DNA of 64,000 nt from Brevibacillus dissolubilis (GTDB lineage: Bacteria; Bacillota; Bacilli; Brevibacillales; Brevibacillaceae). Numbering within the stretch: the stretch's first letter is position 1; the number at the start of each line of letters is the position of its first letter. Shown here piece by piece: positions 1 to 8,487 of this stretch. Below the pieces are notes generated by a model. It saw only the letters and a list, made by a program, of their open reading frames with translations. It made no database searches and was not told the DNA's origin. The position numbers were made by a program, and so were the translations under genes. The stretch lies in contig NZ_VCNA01000001.1 in assembly GCF_006170445.1 (NCBI RefSeq), positions 840,468-904,467 on the forward strand. Direction: 5' to 3'.

Positions 1-736
1 CCACCTCACCGCTCGAATTCCCAAAATGAACCAGTCTGCCATACATAGCGAGGCAGTCTAAGCTCTGTTCAGACACCCAGCCCGATACCGAATCCAGGAT
101 GATATCCACACCTGTTCCACCGGTACATTCATTCACGCGTTCCGCGAAGCTGCCCTCCGCATAGCAGATCACATGATCAGCGCCTGCCCCGAGTGCGGTT
201 GCAATCTTCTTCTCACTGCCGACGGTTCCGATGACTTGACCCGCTCCCAATATCTTCGCCAATTGAATTGCCGTCGTCCCCACTCCCCCTGCCGCTGCAT
301 GGACGAGCACCGTTTCGCCCGGCTGGATTCTTGCGATGTCTGCGAGCAATTTATACGAAAGAAACGATACGATCGGGCTTGCCGCTGCCGTATCAAAATC
401 TACGTTGTCAGGAAGCACATAGGTCAGCACCTCATCAGCCACCACGTACTCCGCATACGAACCACCCTTTGGAAAAGCGATGACCCGCTGCCCCACCTTA
501 AGATCCGTGACCTCCGAACCAACCGCCTCAATCACCCCGGCCACATCCAAGCCTGGAATGAACGGTGGCTGGCTGGCCCCGCGATAATTGCTTTTTCTGG
601 ATTTGATATCGGCAAAATTGACACTGGTCGCTTCCACCCGGATCAAAACTTGCTTGGCATTCATCACAGGAAGATCTACCGTCGTATAGGTTAGTACTTC
701 TGGACCACCGAATTCAGTGACAACCACTGCTTTCAT
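1..736 (-). CDS. Zinc-independent quinone oxidoreductase / MDR-type alcohol dehydrogenase, 3' end missing
   Basis: The reading frame starts with MKAVVVTEFGGPEVL and runs off the left edge after about 245 codons. The N-terminal GroES-like fold is followed by PGLDVAGVIEAVG and the NAD(P)H-binding segment VHAAAGGVGTTAIQLAK (AxxGGVGxxAxQLAK), both typical of the quinone oxidoreductase branch of the medium-chain dehydrogenase/reductase family. The structural-zinc cysteine cluster is absent, which fits QOR-type reductases that transfer hydride from NADPH to quinones or enones in the cytoplasm. Two in-frame ATG codons (739 and 736) lie 5 and 8 nt behind GGAGG; the second has the better spacing. It reads toward the edge, so its operon partners lie outside the window. 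The substrate cannot be told. Confidence 0.85.
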   Translation of the reverse strand, partial: MKAVVVTEFGGPEVLTYTTVDLPVMNAKQVLIRVEATSVNFADIKSRKSNYRGASQPPFIPGLDVAGVIEAVGSEVTDLKVGQRVIAFPKGGSYAEYVVADEVLTYVLPDNVDFDTAAASPIVSFLSYKLLADIARIQPGETVLVHAAAGGVGTTAIQLAKILGAGQVIGTVGSEKKIATALGAGADHVICYAEGSFAERVNECTGGTGVDIILDSVSGWVSEQSLDCLAMYGRLVHFGNSSGEV

Positions 737-811
737 CATTCATTCCTCCCGGCTTTTGCCTATATGTACCTGTTGATTTCTTCAATGGGAGGGAAAATCC
801 TTTTCTTCTAC

Positions 812-859
812 AAAAAAACCTCCTGGACAGCATGGTCATTCCACACTCCACAGGAGGTT
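812..859 (-). terminator. Rho-independent terminator after the acetyltransferase-like gene
   Basis: On the minus strand AACCTCCTG (859-851) pairs with CAGGAGGTT (825-817) across a 25-nt loop and runs into a T tract. It lies just past the stop codon at 871. Confidence 0.7.
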
Positions 860-870
860 CGGCTTCGTTT

Positions 871-1617
871 TTATACGGCCAGCGCCAGCTTAAACTGCTC
901 GTCCAATGGTTTGTACATGACCGTCGTATCAACGGCTACATCTGCTGGAACGGTATGTAGAACAGGATGCTCAGCATATACAGCCTTAATTGGTTGACCA
1001 TTTGGGTCCAGCAATGGTTTGAAACCGAGCATATTCTGGAAGAGGTTCGCGGATTTTGGATTGGTAATCTCTCCAAACATTCCTTTGAATCCTTTTGCTT
1101 TTGCCACTTTTTCAAGCAGTTTGAACATCTCTTGACCTACATATCGTTTATTCTTTTCCAAGCGTACGCCGACCATGAAGAGATGAACGTGTTCACCGGT
1201 CGTCATCGGTTTTCCTGTGATATGTTCAACGGACTCAATAAATTTTTCTTCCAACGGCATCACGAACTCGGTAATCAGGTTCGCCTGCTCCAGATCCCCC
1301 TCAAAAACAACCGGCTCTGCTTTTGGATTAAAATCATCGCAAGCAAGGACACCAACAACACGTCCCGTATCCGGCTCTTTTGCAATGATCGTCAGACCAG
1401 TGCCGCCATCTGTTTTCAGATATTCGTAGCAGAATCCGCCAAAGCTTTCTGCGGTAAGTCCCAAGCCGCTCACGACAGGTTCTTGTACTCTCGTATTTCC
1501 AATCGTAACTCCTGCGAAGGTTTGCCCCAAGCATTCAGCTGCATCACGGACCAGTGCGTCGTTTGTTTTATCCAGTACCTCGTATACATAAGTAAATGTG
1601 TTAGTTTGATTGGCCAT
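871..1617 (-). CDS. GNAT-like acetyltransferase family protein
   Basis: A 248-residue soluble protein. Segments such as GLTIIAKEPDTGRVVGVLACDDF followed by HLFMVGVRLEKNKRYVGQEMFKLLEKVAKAKGFKGMFGEITN and SANLFQNMLGFKPL read like the central beta-strand, acetyl-CoA loop and C-terminal helix of a GNAT N-acetyltransferase, although the classic Q/RxxGxG/A loop is degenerate (KRYVGQEM). The substrate is unknown. An upstream TTG at 1626 is only 1 nt from AGGAGG; the ATG at 1617 is 10 nt away and was chosen. A good sigma-A promoter lies 50 nt upstream and a terminator follows, so it is probably monocistronic. Confidence 0.6.
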   Translation of the reverse strand: MANQTNTFTYVYEVLDKTNDALVRDAAECLGQTFAGVTIGNTRVQEPVVSGLGLTAESFGGFCYEYLKTDGGTGLTIIAKEPDTGRVVGVLACDDFNPKAEPVVFEGDLEQANLITEFVMPLEEKFIESVEHITGKPMTTGEHVHLFMVGVRLEKNKRYVGQEMFKLLEKVAKAKGFKGMFGEITNPKSANLFQNMLGFKPLLDPNGQPIKAVYAEHPVLHTVPADVAVDTTVMYKPLDEQFKLALAV

Positions 1618-1666
1618 GTAATTCAATCCTCCTGTCTAATTTCAAGGATTTGTGTAATGCAATTAA

Positions 1667-1695
1667 AATATAATTCCTATTTGCGATATAGACAA
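1667..1695 (-). promoter_or_regulatory. Sigma-A promoter for the acetyltransferase-like gene
   Basis: Reading the minus strand, TTGTCT (1695-1690) and TATATT (1672-1667) are separated by 17 nt. The -10 box is 50 nt upstream of the chosen start codon at 1617. The rest of 1700-1850 is AT-rich and shows nothing else. Confidence 0.6.
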
Positions 1696-1853
1696 TGGTT
1701 CGTTGGTACTAACATCAATCAAAATGAGTCCCAAAAATCAATAATGTCAATTTTCTGTCAAGAAATTTATTCCATCAAATAATTAAATTTACATATTAGC
1801 AACTCATTTTGACCCATTCGTATTGGCCCATTGACTGATTTTCGCACAACAAC

Positions 1854-1897
1854 AAAAAAAGCTCTGCGGCTGTATAAATATACAGCTACAGAGCTTT
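1854..1897 (-). terminator. Strong terminator of the first tRNA operon
   Basis: On the minus strand AAAGCTCTG begins an almost perfect 19-bp stem with a tiny TTTA loop, closing with CAGAGCTTT and a T7 run. It sits 20 nt beyond the CCA end of tRNA-Cys, the last gene of the array. Confidence 0.85.
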
Positions 1898-1915
1898 ATC
1901 TTGTATAAATATGTA

Positions 1916-1989
1916 TGGAGGGAGTACCCGGATTTGAACCGGGGGTGAAGGTTTTGCAGACCCGTGCCTTACCACTTGGCTATACTCCC
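1916..1989 (-). tRNA. tRNA-Cys(GCA)
   Basis: Acceptor GGGAGTA/TACTCCC, T arm GGTTCAAATCC, anticodon loop CTGCAAA (GCA); CCA is encoded (1918-1916). Last gene of the array. The gene recurs with identical sequence at 63224. Confidence 0.95.
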
Positions 1990-1999
1990 AAACATAAAA

Positions 2000-2076
2000 T
2001 GGGGCGATCGAGGGGATTCGAACCCCCGAGTGCCGGAGCCACAATCCGGTGTGTTAACCGCTTCACCACGACCGCC
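2000..2076 (-). tRNA. tRNA-His(GTG)
   Basis: The anticodon loop reads TTGTGGC (GTG). The extra 5' G(-1) at 2076 is encoded and pairs with C73, the identity element of tRNA-His; CCA is encoded. Identical copy at 63318. Confidence 0.95.
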
Positions 2077-2102
2077 ATAATGAAAAACATTTTGTAGATA
2101 AG

Positions 2103-2191
2103 TGGCGGAGGGAGAGGGATTCGAACCCCCGTGACGTTGCCGCCTAACGGTTTTCAAGACCGCCCCGTTATGACCACTTCGGTATCCCTCC
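2103..2191 (-). tRNA. tRNA-Ser(TGA)
   Basis: Acceptor GGAGGGA/TCCCTCC, long variable arm, anticodon loop CTTGAAA (TGA), discriminator G, encoded CCA. Class II tRNA. Copy at 63421. Confidence 0.95.
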
Positions 2192-2210
2192 GCAATAGTA
2201 GGTAAAGATA

Positions 2211-2293
2211 TGGTGCCGGTAGAGGGACTTGAACCCCCACGGTTTCCCTCACGATTTTGAGTCGCGCGCGTCTGCCAATTCCGCCATACCGGC
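2211..2293 (-). tRNA. tRNA-Leu(CAA)
   Basis: Acceptor GCCGGTA, D arm GGCGGAATTGGCAGAC, anticodon loop CTCAAAA (CAA), discriminator A, encoded CCA, class II variable arm. Copy at 63530. Confidence 0.93.
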
Positions 2294-2305
2294 TTATTCA
2301 GATAA

Positions 2306-2382
2306 TGGCGTGCCCTGAGAGATTCGAACTCCCGACCTTTTGATTCGTAGTCAAACGCTCTATCCGGCTGAGCTAAGGGCAC
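2306..2382 (-). tRNA. tRNA-Arg(ACG)
   Basis: Acceptor GTGCCCT/AGGGCAC, anticodon stem TTTGA/TCAAA with loop CTACGAA (ACG, read as ICG after deamination), discriminator G, encoded CCA. Copy at 63715. Confidence 0.95.
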
Positions 2383-2398
2383 ATTGTACTAGGTAAAA

Positions 2399-2474
2399 TG
2401 GAGCGGACGAAGGGTCTCGAACCCTCGACCTTCGCCTTGGCAAGGCGACGCTCTACCAATTGAGCTACGTCCGC
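2399..2474 (-). tRNA. tRNA-Gly(GCC)
   Basis: Acceptor GCGGACG/CGTCCGC, anticodon stem TCGCC/GGCGA with loop TTGCCAA (GCC), encoded CCA. Copy at 63800. Confidence 0.95.
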
Positions 2475-2492
2475 ATGTATAGTAGGGTAAAA

Positions 2493-2568
2493 TGGTGAGC
2501 CATGAAGGACTCGAACCTTCGACCCTCTGATTAAAAGTCAGATGCTCTACCAACTGAGCTAATGGCTC
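2493..2568 (-). tRNA. tRNA-Lys(TTT)
   Basis: Acceptor GAGCCAT/ATGGCTC, anticodon loop CTTTTAA (TTT), discriminator A, encoded CCA. Copy at 63895. Confidence 0.95.
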
Positions 2569-2577
2569 TCAAAAAAA

Positions 2578-2652
2578 TGGCTGGGGTACTAGGATTTGAA
2601 CCTAGGAATGACGGAGTCAAAGTCCGTTGCCTTACCGCTTGGCTATACCCCA
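2578..2652 (-). tRNA. tRNA-Gln(TTG)
   Basis: Starts with the unusual 5' T typical of tRNA-Gln (TGGGGTA/TACCCCA). Anticodon loop CTTTGAC (TTG), discriminator G, encoded CCA. A copy begins at 63977 and is cut by the window edge. Confidence 0.95.
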
Positions 2653-2656
2653 TCAG

Positions 2657-2732
2657 TGGTGCCGGCGATAGGACTTGAACCCACAACCCCCTGATTACAA
2701 GTCAGGTGCTCTACCAATTGAGCTACACCGGC
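2657..2732 (-). tRNA. tRNA-Thr(TGT)
   Basis: Acceptor GCCGGTG, anticodon stem CCTGA/TCAGG with loop CTTGTAA (TGT), discriminator A, encoded CCA. Confidence 0.95.
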
Positions 2733-2769
2733 ATGATGTGTTATTACTTCGCCTTCTCTTTTGAAAAGA

Positions 2770-2846
2770 TGGCGGAGCTGACGGGACTCGAACCCGCGAC
2801 CTCCGGTGTGACAGACCGGCGTGAACTCCAACTTCACCACAGCTCC
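2770..2846 (-). tRNA. tRNA-Asp(GTC)
   Basis: Acceptor GGAGCTG/CAGCTCC, anticodon loop CTGTCAC (GTC), discriminator G, encoded CCA. Confidence 0.95.
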
Positions 2847-2882
2847 ATATTTGTTTGAACGCTACTTAGTGCGAACATGGCT

Positions 2883-3027
2883 TTGGTTGCCCCCTACGGG
2901 GACCACTGATCTCATCTGAGCGAAGAAGATTACTCGACGTAGGACAGATGAAATTTTGGTTGCACTCACGAGTACCACTGATTTTACCTGATCGAAGAAG
3001 ACTAGGCGACGTAGTTCAGGTAATATG
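2883..3027 (-). repeat. Two 72-73 bp tandem repeats with covarying hairpins, directly after tRNA-fMet
   Basis: Copy A covers 2956-3027 and copy B 2883-2955 (plus coordinates). Read on the transcribed minus strand, each unit has an outer stem (TTACCTGA with TCAGGTAA in A; TCATCTG with CAGATGA in B) around a conserved loop containing CTACGTCG and TCTTCTTCG. Then comes ATCAGTGG, a short hairpin (ACTC/GAGT in A; CCCC/GGGG in B), and the ending GCAACCAA, the same ending as the tRNA-fMet gene just upstream. Both stems differ between copies yet stay paired. No protein fits. Function unknown. Confidence 0.7.
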
Positions 3028-3028
3028 T

Positions 3029-3105
<77 letters not shown>

Positions 3106-3239
3106 ACAATTAAAATCGGCACATTTTCAATTATAACACAAATCGTTCATCATAATCAAGTGCCACATTCTTCAAAATGATGTTCCAACCTATAGTCATT
3201 CAAGCCTGTAGTCATCCAGTCCTATTGAAGAAAGAAAAA

Positions 3240-3330
3240 TGGCGGAGAGTGAGGGATTCGAACCCTCGCTACACTTGCGCATACTAACGGTTTAGCAAAC
3301 CGTCCCCTTCGGCCTCTTGGGTAACTCTCC
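3240..3330 (-). tRNA. tRNA-Ser(GCT)
   Basis: First gene of the operon. Acceptor GGAGAGT/ACTCTCC, anticodon stem ACGGT/ACCGT with loop TTGCTAA (GCT), long variable arm, discriminator G, encoded CCA. The 134 nt to tRNA-fMet contain a short imperfect direct repeat (TAGTCATTCA / TAGTCATCCA) and nothing else clear. Confidence 0.94.
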
Positions 3331-3364
3331 ATGTAATTAACGCCGTTCTCTCGGGCGGAATTAC

Positions 3365-3394
3365 AATATATCATACTTCCTAGGACAAAAGCAA
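3365..3394 (-). promoter_or_regulatory. Sigma-A promoter of tRNA operon 1
   Basis: Minus-strand TTGCTT (3394-3389) and TATATT (3370-3365), 18 nt apart, 35 nt upstream of the first tRNA gene. Confidence 0.65.
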
Positions 3395-3404
3395 CTGTTT
3401 TCAC

Positions 3405-3446
3405 TAAAAAAAGAAGAACCTCCTGGCTGACGACACCAGAAGGTTC
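3405..3446 (-). terminator. Terminator of the RND efflux operon
   Basis: Minus-strand GAACCTTCTGG pairs with CCAGGAGGTTC (11 bp, one G-T) and ends in TTCTTTTTTT, 29 nt past the stop of the adaptor gene. Confidence 0.8.
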
Positions 3447-3474
3447 CACTCCCCTGCTCTTATGCTTGATGATG

Positions 3475-4701
3475 TTACTGTTGAATGCTTACTTTGCTGT
3501 TCTCTTTCAGCAAGGTCTGGCCTTTGACGACGACCTTCGCTCCTTCGGTGACGCCGGAGGTGATTTCGATCATGTCGCTGGATTCTTCGCCTGTGGTGAC
3601 TTCTACTTGCTTGGCGATGTCACCCTCGATGAGATAGACGAATTTTTTGCCGTCACGGTCAAACACAGCTTTACGCGGTACGACCAGTGCTGATTTCTTG
3701 GCATCGGTCTGGTTGTCGAATACGACATTGACAACCATGTCAGCCTTCAGCTCATTGGACGGGTTTGGAATTGAGATTTCGATTGGGTAAGCTTTGAGCT
3801 GGGCATCCATCACTGGGCTGACTGCAGTTACGTTTGCGGTCAGATCCTTTTGCAGGGACTCAATATGGACCTTGACAGAGGTTCCCACTTTGACGCGGGA
3901 GATCTCTTGCTCAGACAGGTTGGCTTTGACGATCAATGGATTGGTCTTGACGATGACCAGCACGGGCGCGGACGGAGAAGCCATCTGTCCGATTGCTCCG
4001 TTGACGGTGGACACGTATCCGCTGATTGGTGCGGTTACGGTCGCGTTGGCAAGCTGTGTCCGAGCGGTCTGCAGGCTGACGGCGGCTTGATTGACGGAGG
4101 CTTGAGAGACACCTACCCCATTCATCTGCTGGGCCGCTTGGAGTGCTTGCTGGGCGTTGGCATGGGCGGTCTGGGCATTGCTCAGAGCCAGTTGTGCCTG
4201 CTCCAGCTGCTGGGATGAGATTGCGCCTTCGGTGAACAACTGCTGCATGCGTTGCTGGTTGCGCTGGGCGTCAGCCAATGCCGTCTCAGCCTGTGCTAAG
4301 CCGTTTTTCGCCTGTTCAAGACCTTGGCTGGAGCTGCTGCCGGATTGTTTCAGGTTGGCTTGGGCCAGCTGGAGAGCGGCTTCTGCCTGTTTGATGGAGT
4401 TCTGGATATCTTGTTGGTCGAGACTGAATAAGACGGTACCTTGGTTCACATATTGGCCCAGCTTAACAGGCAGCGAGGTGATTTTTCCGGAAATTTTGGC
4501 GCTGACCTGTACCTCTTCGCTCGGTGCCAGCTTGGCGGTGAAGCCTGCGCTTGCGCTGACGGTTCCTTTTTTGACTGTCTCGACTTGGACAGGTGTTACG
4601 GTTTCTTTGACAGCGGCTGGTGTAGTGGCCGCCTGCTGATTCGAGCATCCGGCCACCAGCAGGACAGCTGCTAAGGCAAGTGCTATCGGTTGTTTTTTCA
4701 C
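3475..4701 (-). CDS. RND efflux periplasmic-adaptor-type lipoprotein (MFP/HlyD family)
   Basis: A 408-residue membrane-fusion protein. Residues 1-18 form a lipoprotein signal ending VAGC, with Cys19 as lipidation site. A barrel-sandwich half follows (VSAKISGKITSLPVKLGQYVNQG), then a long Ala/Gln-rich alpha-helical hairpin (about 110-215), the second half (TVTAPISGYVSTVNGAIGQ) and beta-barrel/MP domains. In Gram-positives such adaptors sit on the outer face of the membrane and work with an RND pump, here the next gene upstream. The start is GTG; ATG does not occur nearby. It is the last gene of the marR-pump-adaptor operon, 21 nt behind the pump gene. Confidence 0.92.
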   Translation of the reverse strand: MKKQPIALALAAVLLVAGCSNQQAATTPAAVKETVTPVQVETVKKGTVSASAGFTAKLAPSEEVQVSAKISGKITSLPVKLGQYVNQGTVLFSLDQQDIQNSIKQAEAALQLAQANLKQSGSSSSQGLEQAKNGLAQAETALADAQRNQQRMQQLFTEGAISSQQLEQAQLALSNAQTAHANAQQALQAAQQMNGVGVSQASVNQAAVSLQTARTQLANATVTAPISGYVSTVNGAIGQMASPSAPVLVIVKTNPLIVKANLSEQEISRVKVGTSVKVHIESLQKDLTANVTAVSPVMDAQLKAYPIEISIPNPSNELKADMVVNVVFDNQTDAKKSALVVPRKAVFDRDGKKFVYLIEGDIAKQVEVTTGEESSDMIEITSGVTEGAKVVVKGQTLLKENSKVSIQQ

Positions 4702-4722
4702 TTGTATCTCTCTCCCCTCATA

Positions 4723-7700
4723 TCACAGACCGGTTGGCGCTTCTACTGCCGGAGCGACCGGTTTTTGTTTCTTTTTGCGTCTGCCGCGGAACTTCTTGCC
4801 CAGATCATCAAACCAAGAGTGAACGACCGGTACGAGAATCAGCGTGATCAATGTGGAGAAGCTGAGACCAAAGATTACGGCGACGGCCATCGGTGCCTGT
4901 GACTCACTGCCTGAACCTTCCGCAAAAGCAAGCGGTCCAATCGCCAGAATCGTGGTCAGTGTGGTCATCAGGATCGGACGCAGACGGACAGGTCCTGCAT
5001 GCAGGATCGCTTCACGCAGCTCCCAGCCTTTGGCACGAAGCTGGTTGACATAGTCGATCAATACAATTGCGTTGTTGACGACTAGACCGATCAGCAGAAT
5101 GTACCCGATAAAGACGGACACGCTCAGGGTCGTTCCTGTCGAGAGAAGTCCGATCAGTACCCCTGTAATCGTAGGTGGAATGGAGAACATGATGATGAAC
5201 GGGGTGTAGAATGATTCGAACTGGGCTGCCATGACCAGATAAACCAGGACGATGGACAGGATGACTGCCAAGCCCAGACTGATAAACGACTCAGCCATGT
5301 CTTCACTCTGACCGCCATACTCGATGGTATAGCCGTCCGGTAATGACAGTTGGTCTAATTTGGTTCTGATCTCGGTGCTGACCGAGTTGAGGTCGCGTCC
5401 ATCCAGATCGCTGGTGATGCTTACTTCACGGGTCTGGTTGGATCGGTTGATTGCAAGCGGTGCATCTGCTTTTTCAATATCGGCTACAGCGGACAGGGCT
5501 ACTTGTGCACCTCCTGCTGTGACGATGCGGAGGTTTTTCAGGTAATTGATATCTTCTTGGTACTGTTTCGGCATTTTGATACGGACGTCGATTTCGTCAT
5601 CCCCTGTACGATAGAGGGTCGCGGTCTGTCCGTGGAAGGCCGTGTTGACCGTGGAGAGAATTTGGCCGGTAGTGAGTCCGTACATGCTCGCTTTCTCAGC
5701 GTCTACGGTTACTTGGAATTCTTGCTGACTCTCATCCAGTGAGCTTTCGACGTTGCTTGTGCCTTTTACAGACTTCATTTCTTCCTTAATAATGCCGCTG
5801 ATATCTTTGAGCACGTCGATATCATCGCCACGCAGGGTTACTTGGACAGGTGAACCTGTAGACATTCCGTTAGACTGCTCTGCGATCTTGATTTCGGCAC
5901 CCGGAATGGTGGAGAGTTGATTTTGCAGGTCAGCTATGACTTGCTTGGTAGAGCGCTGACGTTCCACATGGCTTACCAGAGACAGGTTGACAGTGGCACG
6001 GTTGGTTGAGAGGTTGCTTAATCCGCCTCCCCCGCCCGCACTGCCGATGGAGGTGTCTACCAGTGTCATCTCAGGCACTTTGCTTGCAACTTCTTGCACC
6101 TGTACAGCGACTTTTTCCGTCTCTTCAAGGACAGTACCGTTCGGCATGGTGATGGAGATCGTGATCTTGCCTTGGTCGAGACCCGGCATGAATTCGGCCC
6201 CGATCATCGGGATGAGGGACAGGGAACCGAACAGCAGCACGATGGTAGAGGCAAGCACCGTTTTGCGGTGTCCAAGCGCCCATCGGAGTGCACTTTGGTA
6301 GCCCTTCTCAACTTTGGTGAAACCGATATTAAACCAGGTAACTGGGTTGAACCCTCGGTAAGATTTTCCTTCGTGGCCCGAATGATCCGGCACTTTTTTG
6401 AGGATGCGGGCGCTGAGCATCGGTACCAGTACGATGGAAGCAAGCAAGGCGGCGATGTGGGAGTACACGACGGTCAGAGCCAATGGTCCGAAGATTTCGG
6501 AGGCGATCCCATCTACAAGCGCAATCGGTAAAAATACGCAGATTTGCGCAAGCGCGGAAGCAAATACCGCTGTACCTACTTCACGGGAACCATCGAGTGC
6601 GGCCTCCACCATGCCTTTTCCTTCTTCCCGTTTGCGGAAGATGTTCTCCAGCATAACAACCGCGAAGTCAACGAGGGAACCAAGCCCCAGCGTCAGACCT
6701 GACAGGGAAATCAGGTTGATCGTCTGACCAGTTGCATACATCAGGAGGAACGTTGCTACGATCGAGATCGGCAATACGATGATCGTAATCAGCATCGATT
6801 GGAAGCTGCCCAGGAAGAAGAACAGGATGATAATCCCGAACAATCCCCCAAGCAGGGCGTGCTCTGCTGTGGTATAGATGGAATCCTTGATAAAGGTGGA
6901 GGAATCATTAACGGTGGTGATTTGTAAGTTGGTTGGCAATTCTTCTTGGATCTCTTTGAGTTCTTTATTGACTTCATCTGCTACTTCGATAGTGTTGCCG
7001 TCAGATGATTTGGTGATGTTGATCCCTAAGCTTGCTTTCCCGTTCAGGTAGCTGAGCTGGGAGATCTCTTCTTCGGTATCTGTAATGGTGGCGATGTCCT
7101 GCAGGCGAATCGTCCCTCCGCCTACATTGATCGGGGTCATGCTGATCTGTTGGACGCTGGCATACTCACCCTGCACACGGATATTGAGCTTGCCGTCCCC
7201 TTCCCGTACAGAACCCGCTGAACCGGATTGGTTGACACTCTGCATCGCGCCGCGGATCTGATCAAGTGTCAGACCGTACGACTCGACTTTGGCCGGGTCT
7301 AAGACGACGTCAACGACGCGCTCTTGACCACCGACCAGACCTACACTCGCTACACCTTCGATCCGTTCGAGACGGGATTGGATCTGGTCTTCGGCGATGC
7401 TTTTGAGCTTGTTCATGTCGGCTTCACCCGTCAAGGCAAAGGTCATGATCGGCTCACTGTTCGGGTCAATCCGCAAGACTTGCGGAGAGTTGGCCGAATC
7501 AGGCAAGGCTTGGCGTACCCGGTCTACTTTGTCCCGAATATCCAGGGTAGCCTGATCCAGATCGGTTCCCCATTTGAACATCATGATAACCTGTGAAGCA
7601 CCTTGGACCGAGACGGAGGAGACACTGTCCAGATTCGGAACCGTCCCTACCGCCTGTTCAATCGGCTTGGTGACGAGTTTTTCTACCTCACTTGGAGTTC

Positions 7701-7860
7701 CGCCGTTCACCGATGTAACGACAACCGCTACCGGGAAGTTAAAATCAGGGTACAGATCAATCGCTAGCCGCGGCAGCGAGATCACACCAAAGATCAGCGT
7801 CACAATGGTAAGCACCAAAATCGTTACCGGACGCTTAATCGCAAATTCATATACACTCAA
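4723..7860 (-). CDS. RND-family multidrug efflux transporter (SwrC/AcrB-like)
   Basis: A 1045-residue pump of normal HAE/AcrB length with the duplicated architecture: TM1 (VTILVLTIVTLIFGVISL), a large extracellular loop, TM2-6, TM7, a second loop and TM8-12. It resembles B. subtilis SwrC (YerP), which exports surfactin-like and other amphiphiles by proton antiport. The TM4 motif reads GSLVDFAVVMLENIF: the proton-relay Asp is kept but the usual following Asn/Asp and Ala/Ser positions are altered. The start codon is TTG, 7 nt behind GAGGTG, and overlaps the marR 3' end by 14 nt, implying translational coupling. The C-terminus is basic (KKFRGRRKKKQKP). Confidence 0.93.
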   Translation of the reverse strand: MSVYEFAIKRPVTILVLTIVTLIFGVISLPRLAIDLYPDFNFPVAVVVTSVNGGTPSEVEKLVTKPIEQAVGTVPNLDSVSSVSVQGASQVIMMFKWGTDLDQATLDIRDKVDRVRQALPDSANSPQVLRIDPNSEPIMTFALTGEADMNKLKSIAEDQIQSRLERIEGVASVGLVGGQERVVDVVLDPAKVESYGLTLDQIRGAMQSVNQSGSAGSVREGDGKLNIRVQGEYASVQQISMTPINVGGGTIRLQDIATITDTEEEISQLSYLNGKASLGINITKSSDGNTIEVADEVNKELKEIQEELPTNLQITTVNDSSTFIKDSIYTTAEHALLGGLFGIIILFFFLGSFQSMLITIIVLPISIVATFLLMYATGQTINLISLSGLTLGLGSLVDFAVVMLENIFRKREEGKGMVEAALDGSREVGTAVFASALAQICVFLPIALVDGIASEIFGPLALTVVYSHIAALLASIVLVPMLSARILKKVPDHSGHEGKSYRGFNPVTWFNIGFTKVEKGYQSALRWALGHRKTVLASTIVLLFGSLSLIPMIGAEFMPGLDQGKITISITMPNGTVLEETEKVAVQVQEVASKVPEMTLVDTSIGSAGGGGGLSNLSTNRATVNLSLVSHVERQRSTKQVIADLQNQLSTIPGAEIKIAEQSNGMSTGSPVQVTLRGDDIDVLKDISGIIKEEMKSVKGTSNVESSLDESQQEFQVTVDAEKASMYGLTTGQILSTVNTAFHGQTATLYRTGDDEIDVRIKMPKQYQEDINYLKNLRIVTAGGAQVALSAVADIEKADAPLAINRSNQTREVSITSDLDGRDLNSVSTEIRTKLDQLSLPDGYTIEYGGQSEDMAESFISLGLAVILSIVLVYLVMAAQFESFYTPFIIMFSIPPTITGVLIGLLSTGTTLSVSVFIGYILLIGLVVNNAIVLIDYVNQLRAKGWELREAILHAGPVRLRPILMTTLTTILAIGPLAFAEGSGSESQAPMAVAVIFGLSFSTLITLILVPVVHSWFDDLGKKFRGRRKKKQKPVAPAVEAPTGL

Positions 7861-8299
7861 CTCGTTTCACCTCTCTTAGTTCAGCTGCGGTTGCCTGTTG
7901 CTTGACCGCTGTCATCTCCTGCAGAGTACGAAGAGTCTGTCTCATCTGCTTAACCAGCCCTTCGTAGGCCCCACTGTCCCAACCCTCAATCGGGGAGTGG
8001 ACGTTGTCATCTGGACGCTTGATCAGTGTGATCCACACGACTCGCCCGTCCTTTTTGTCCCGCACCCGCTTGACCACGTTCTGCCGCTCTAACCGGCTGA
8101 CCAGTCCAGATGTGGTGCTGTAGGACAGATTGAGCGCTTTGTTGAGATCGGCCATCGTCTTGGGTCCGTCTATAATCTGTTCGAGAATCAATACTTGTTG
8201 CCAAGTCATATCACATGTGTTGAATTCTTCGTGAGTGATATAGGAAAAAACCGTCCCTGCATCCCTCAGAAGCTTCGCCAACTGAATTAACTCATTCAT
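7847..8299 (-). CDS. MarR-family transcriptional regulator of the efflux operon
   Basis: A 150-residue winged-helix regulator. The recognition region MADLNKALNLSYSTTSGLVSRLERQNVVKRVRDKKDGRVVWITL is a standard MarR helix-turn-helix plus wing (DKKDGR). MarR proteins are dimeric repressors released by small phenolic or amphipathic ligands. It is the first gene of the operon, overlapping the pump gene, so it most likely represses itself, the pump and the adaptor through the palindrome at 8412-8427. The ATG is 5 nt behind GGGGGAGG. Confidence 0.92.
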   Translation of the reverse strand: MNELIQLAKLLRDAGTVFSYITHEEFNTCDMTWQQVLILEQIIDGPKTMADLNKALNLSYSTTSGLVSRLERQNVVKRVRDKKDGRVVWITLIKRPDDNVHSPIEGWDSGAYEGLVKQMRQTLRTLQEMTAVKQQATAAELREVKRVECI

Positions 8300-8411
8300 C
8301 CAGGCCTCCCCCTGCCTAATCTCTTTTCATCTTTCACTCCTACATGCCTTATTCTACATACCCTATACACGCCCCGAATCTACCGACGGGTTGAACTTCG
8401 GATCGTCGATC

Positions 8412-8427
8412 TCTATCTCAAGATAGA
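8412..8427. promoter_or_regulatory. Inverted repeat, candidate MarR operator between divergent operons
   Basis: TCTATCT-CA-AGATAGA is a perfect 7-bp palindrome with a 2-bp spacer, in the 188-bp gap between the marR operon and the divergent two-component operon. Size and position suit a MarR dimer. It could equally serve the response regulator. Confidence 0.5.
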
Positions 8428-8487
8428 TGACATCGATGTTAGAATAAGAATAAGCAACAGAACCAAGATAGAAAGAAGGATGCTGTT

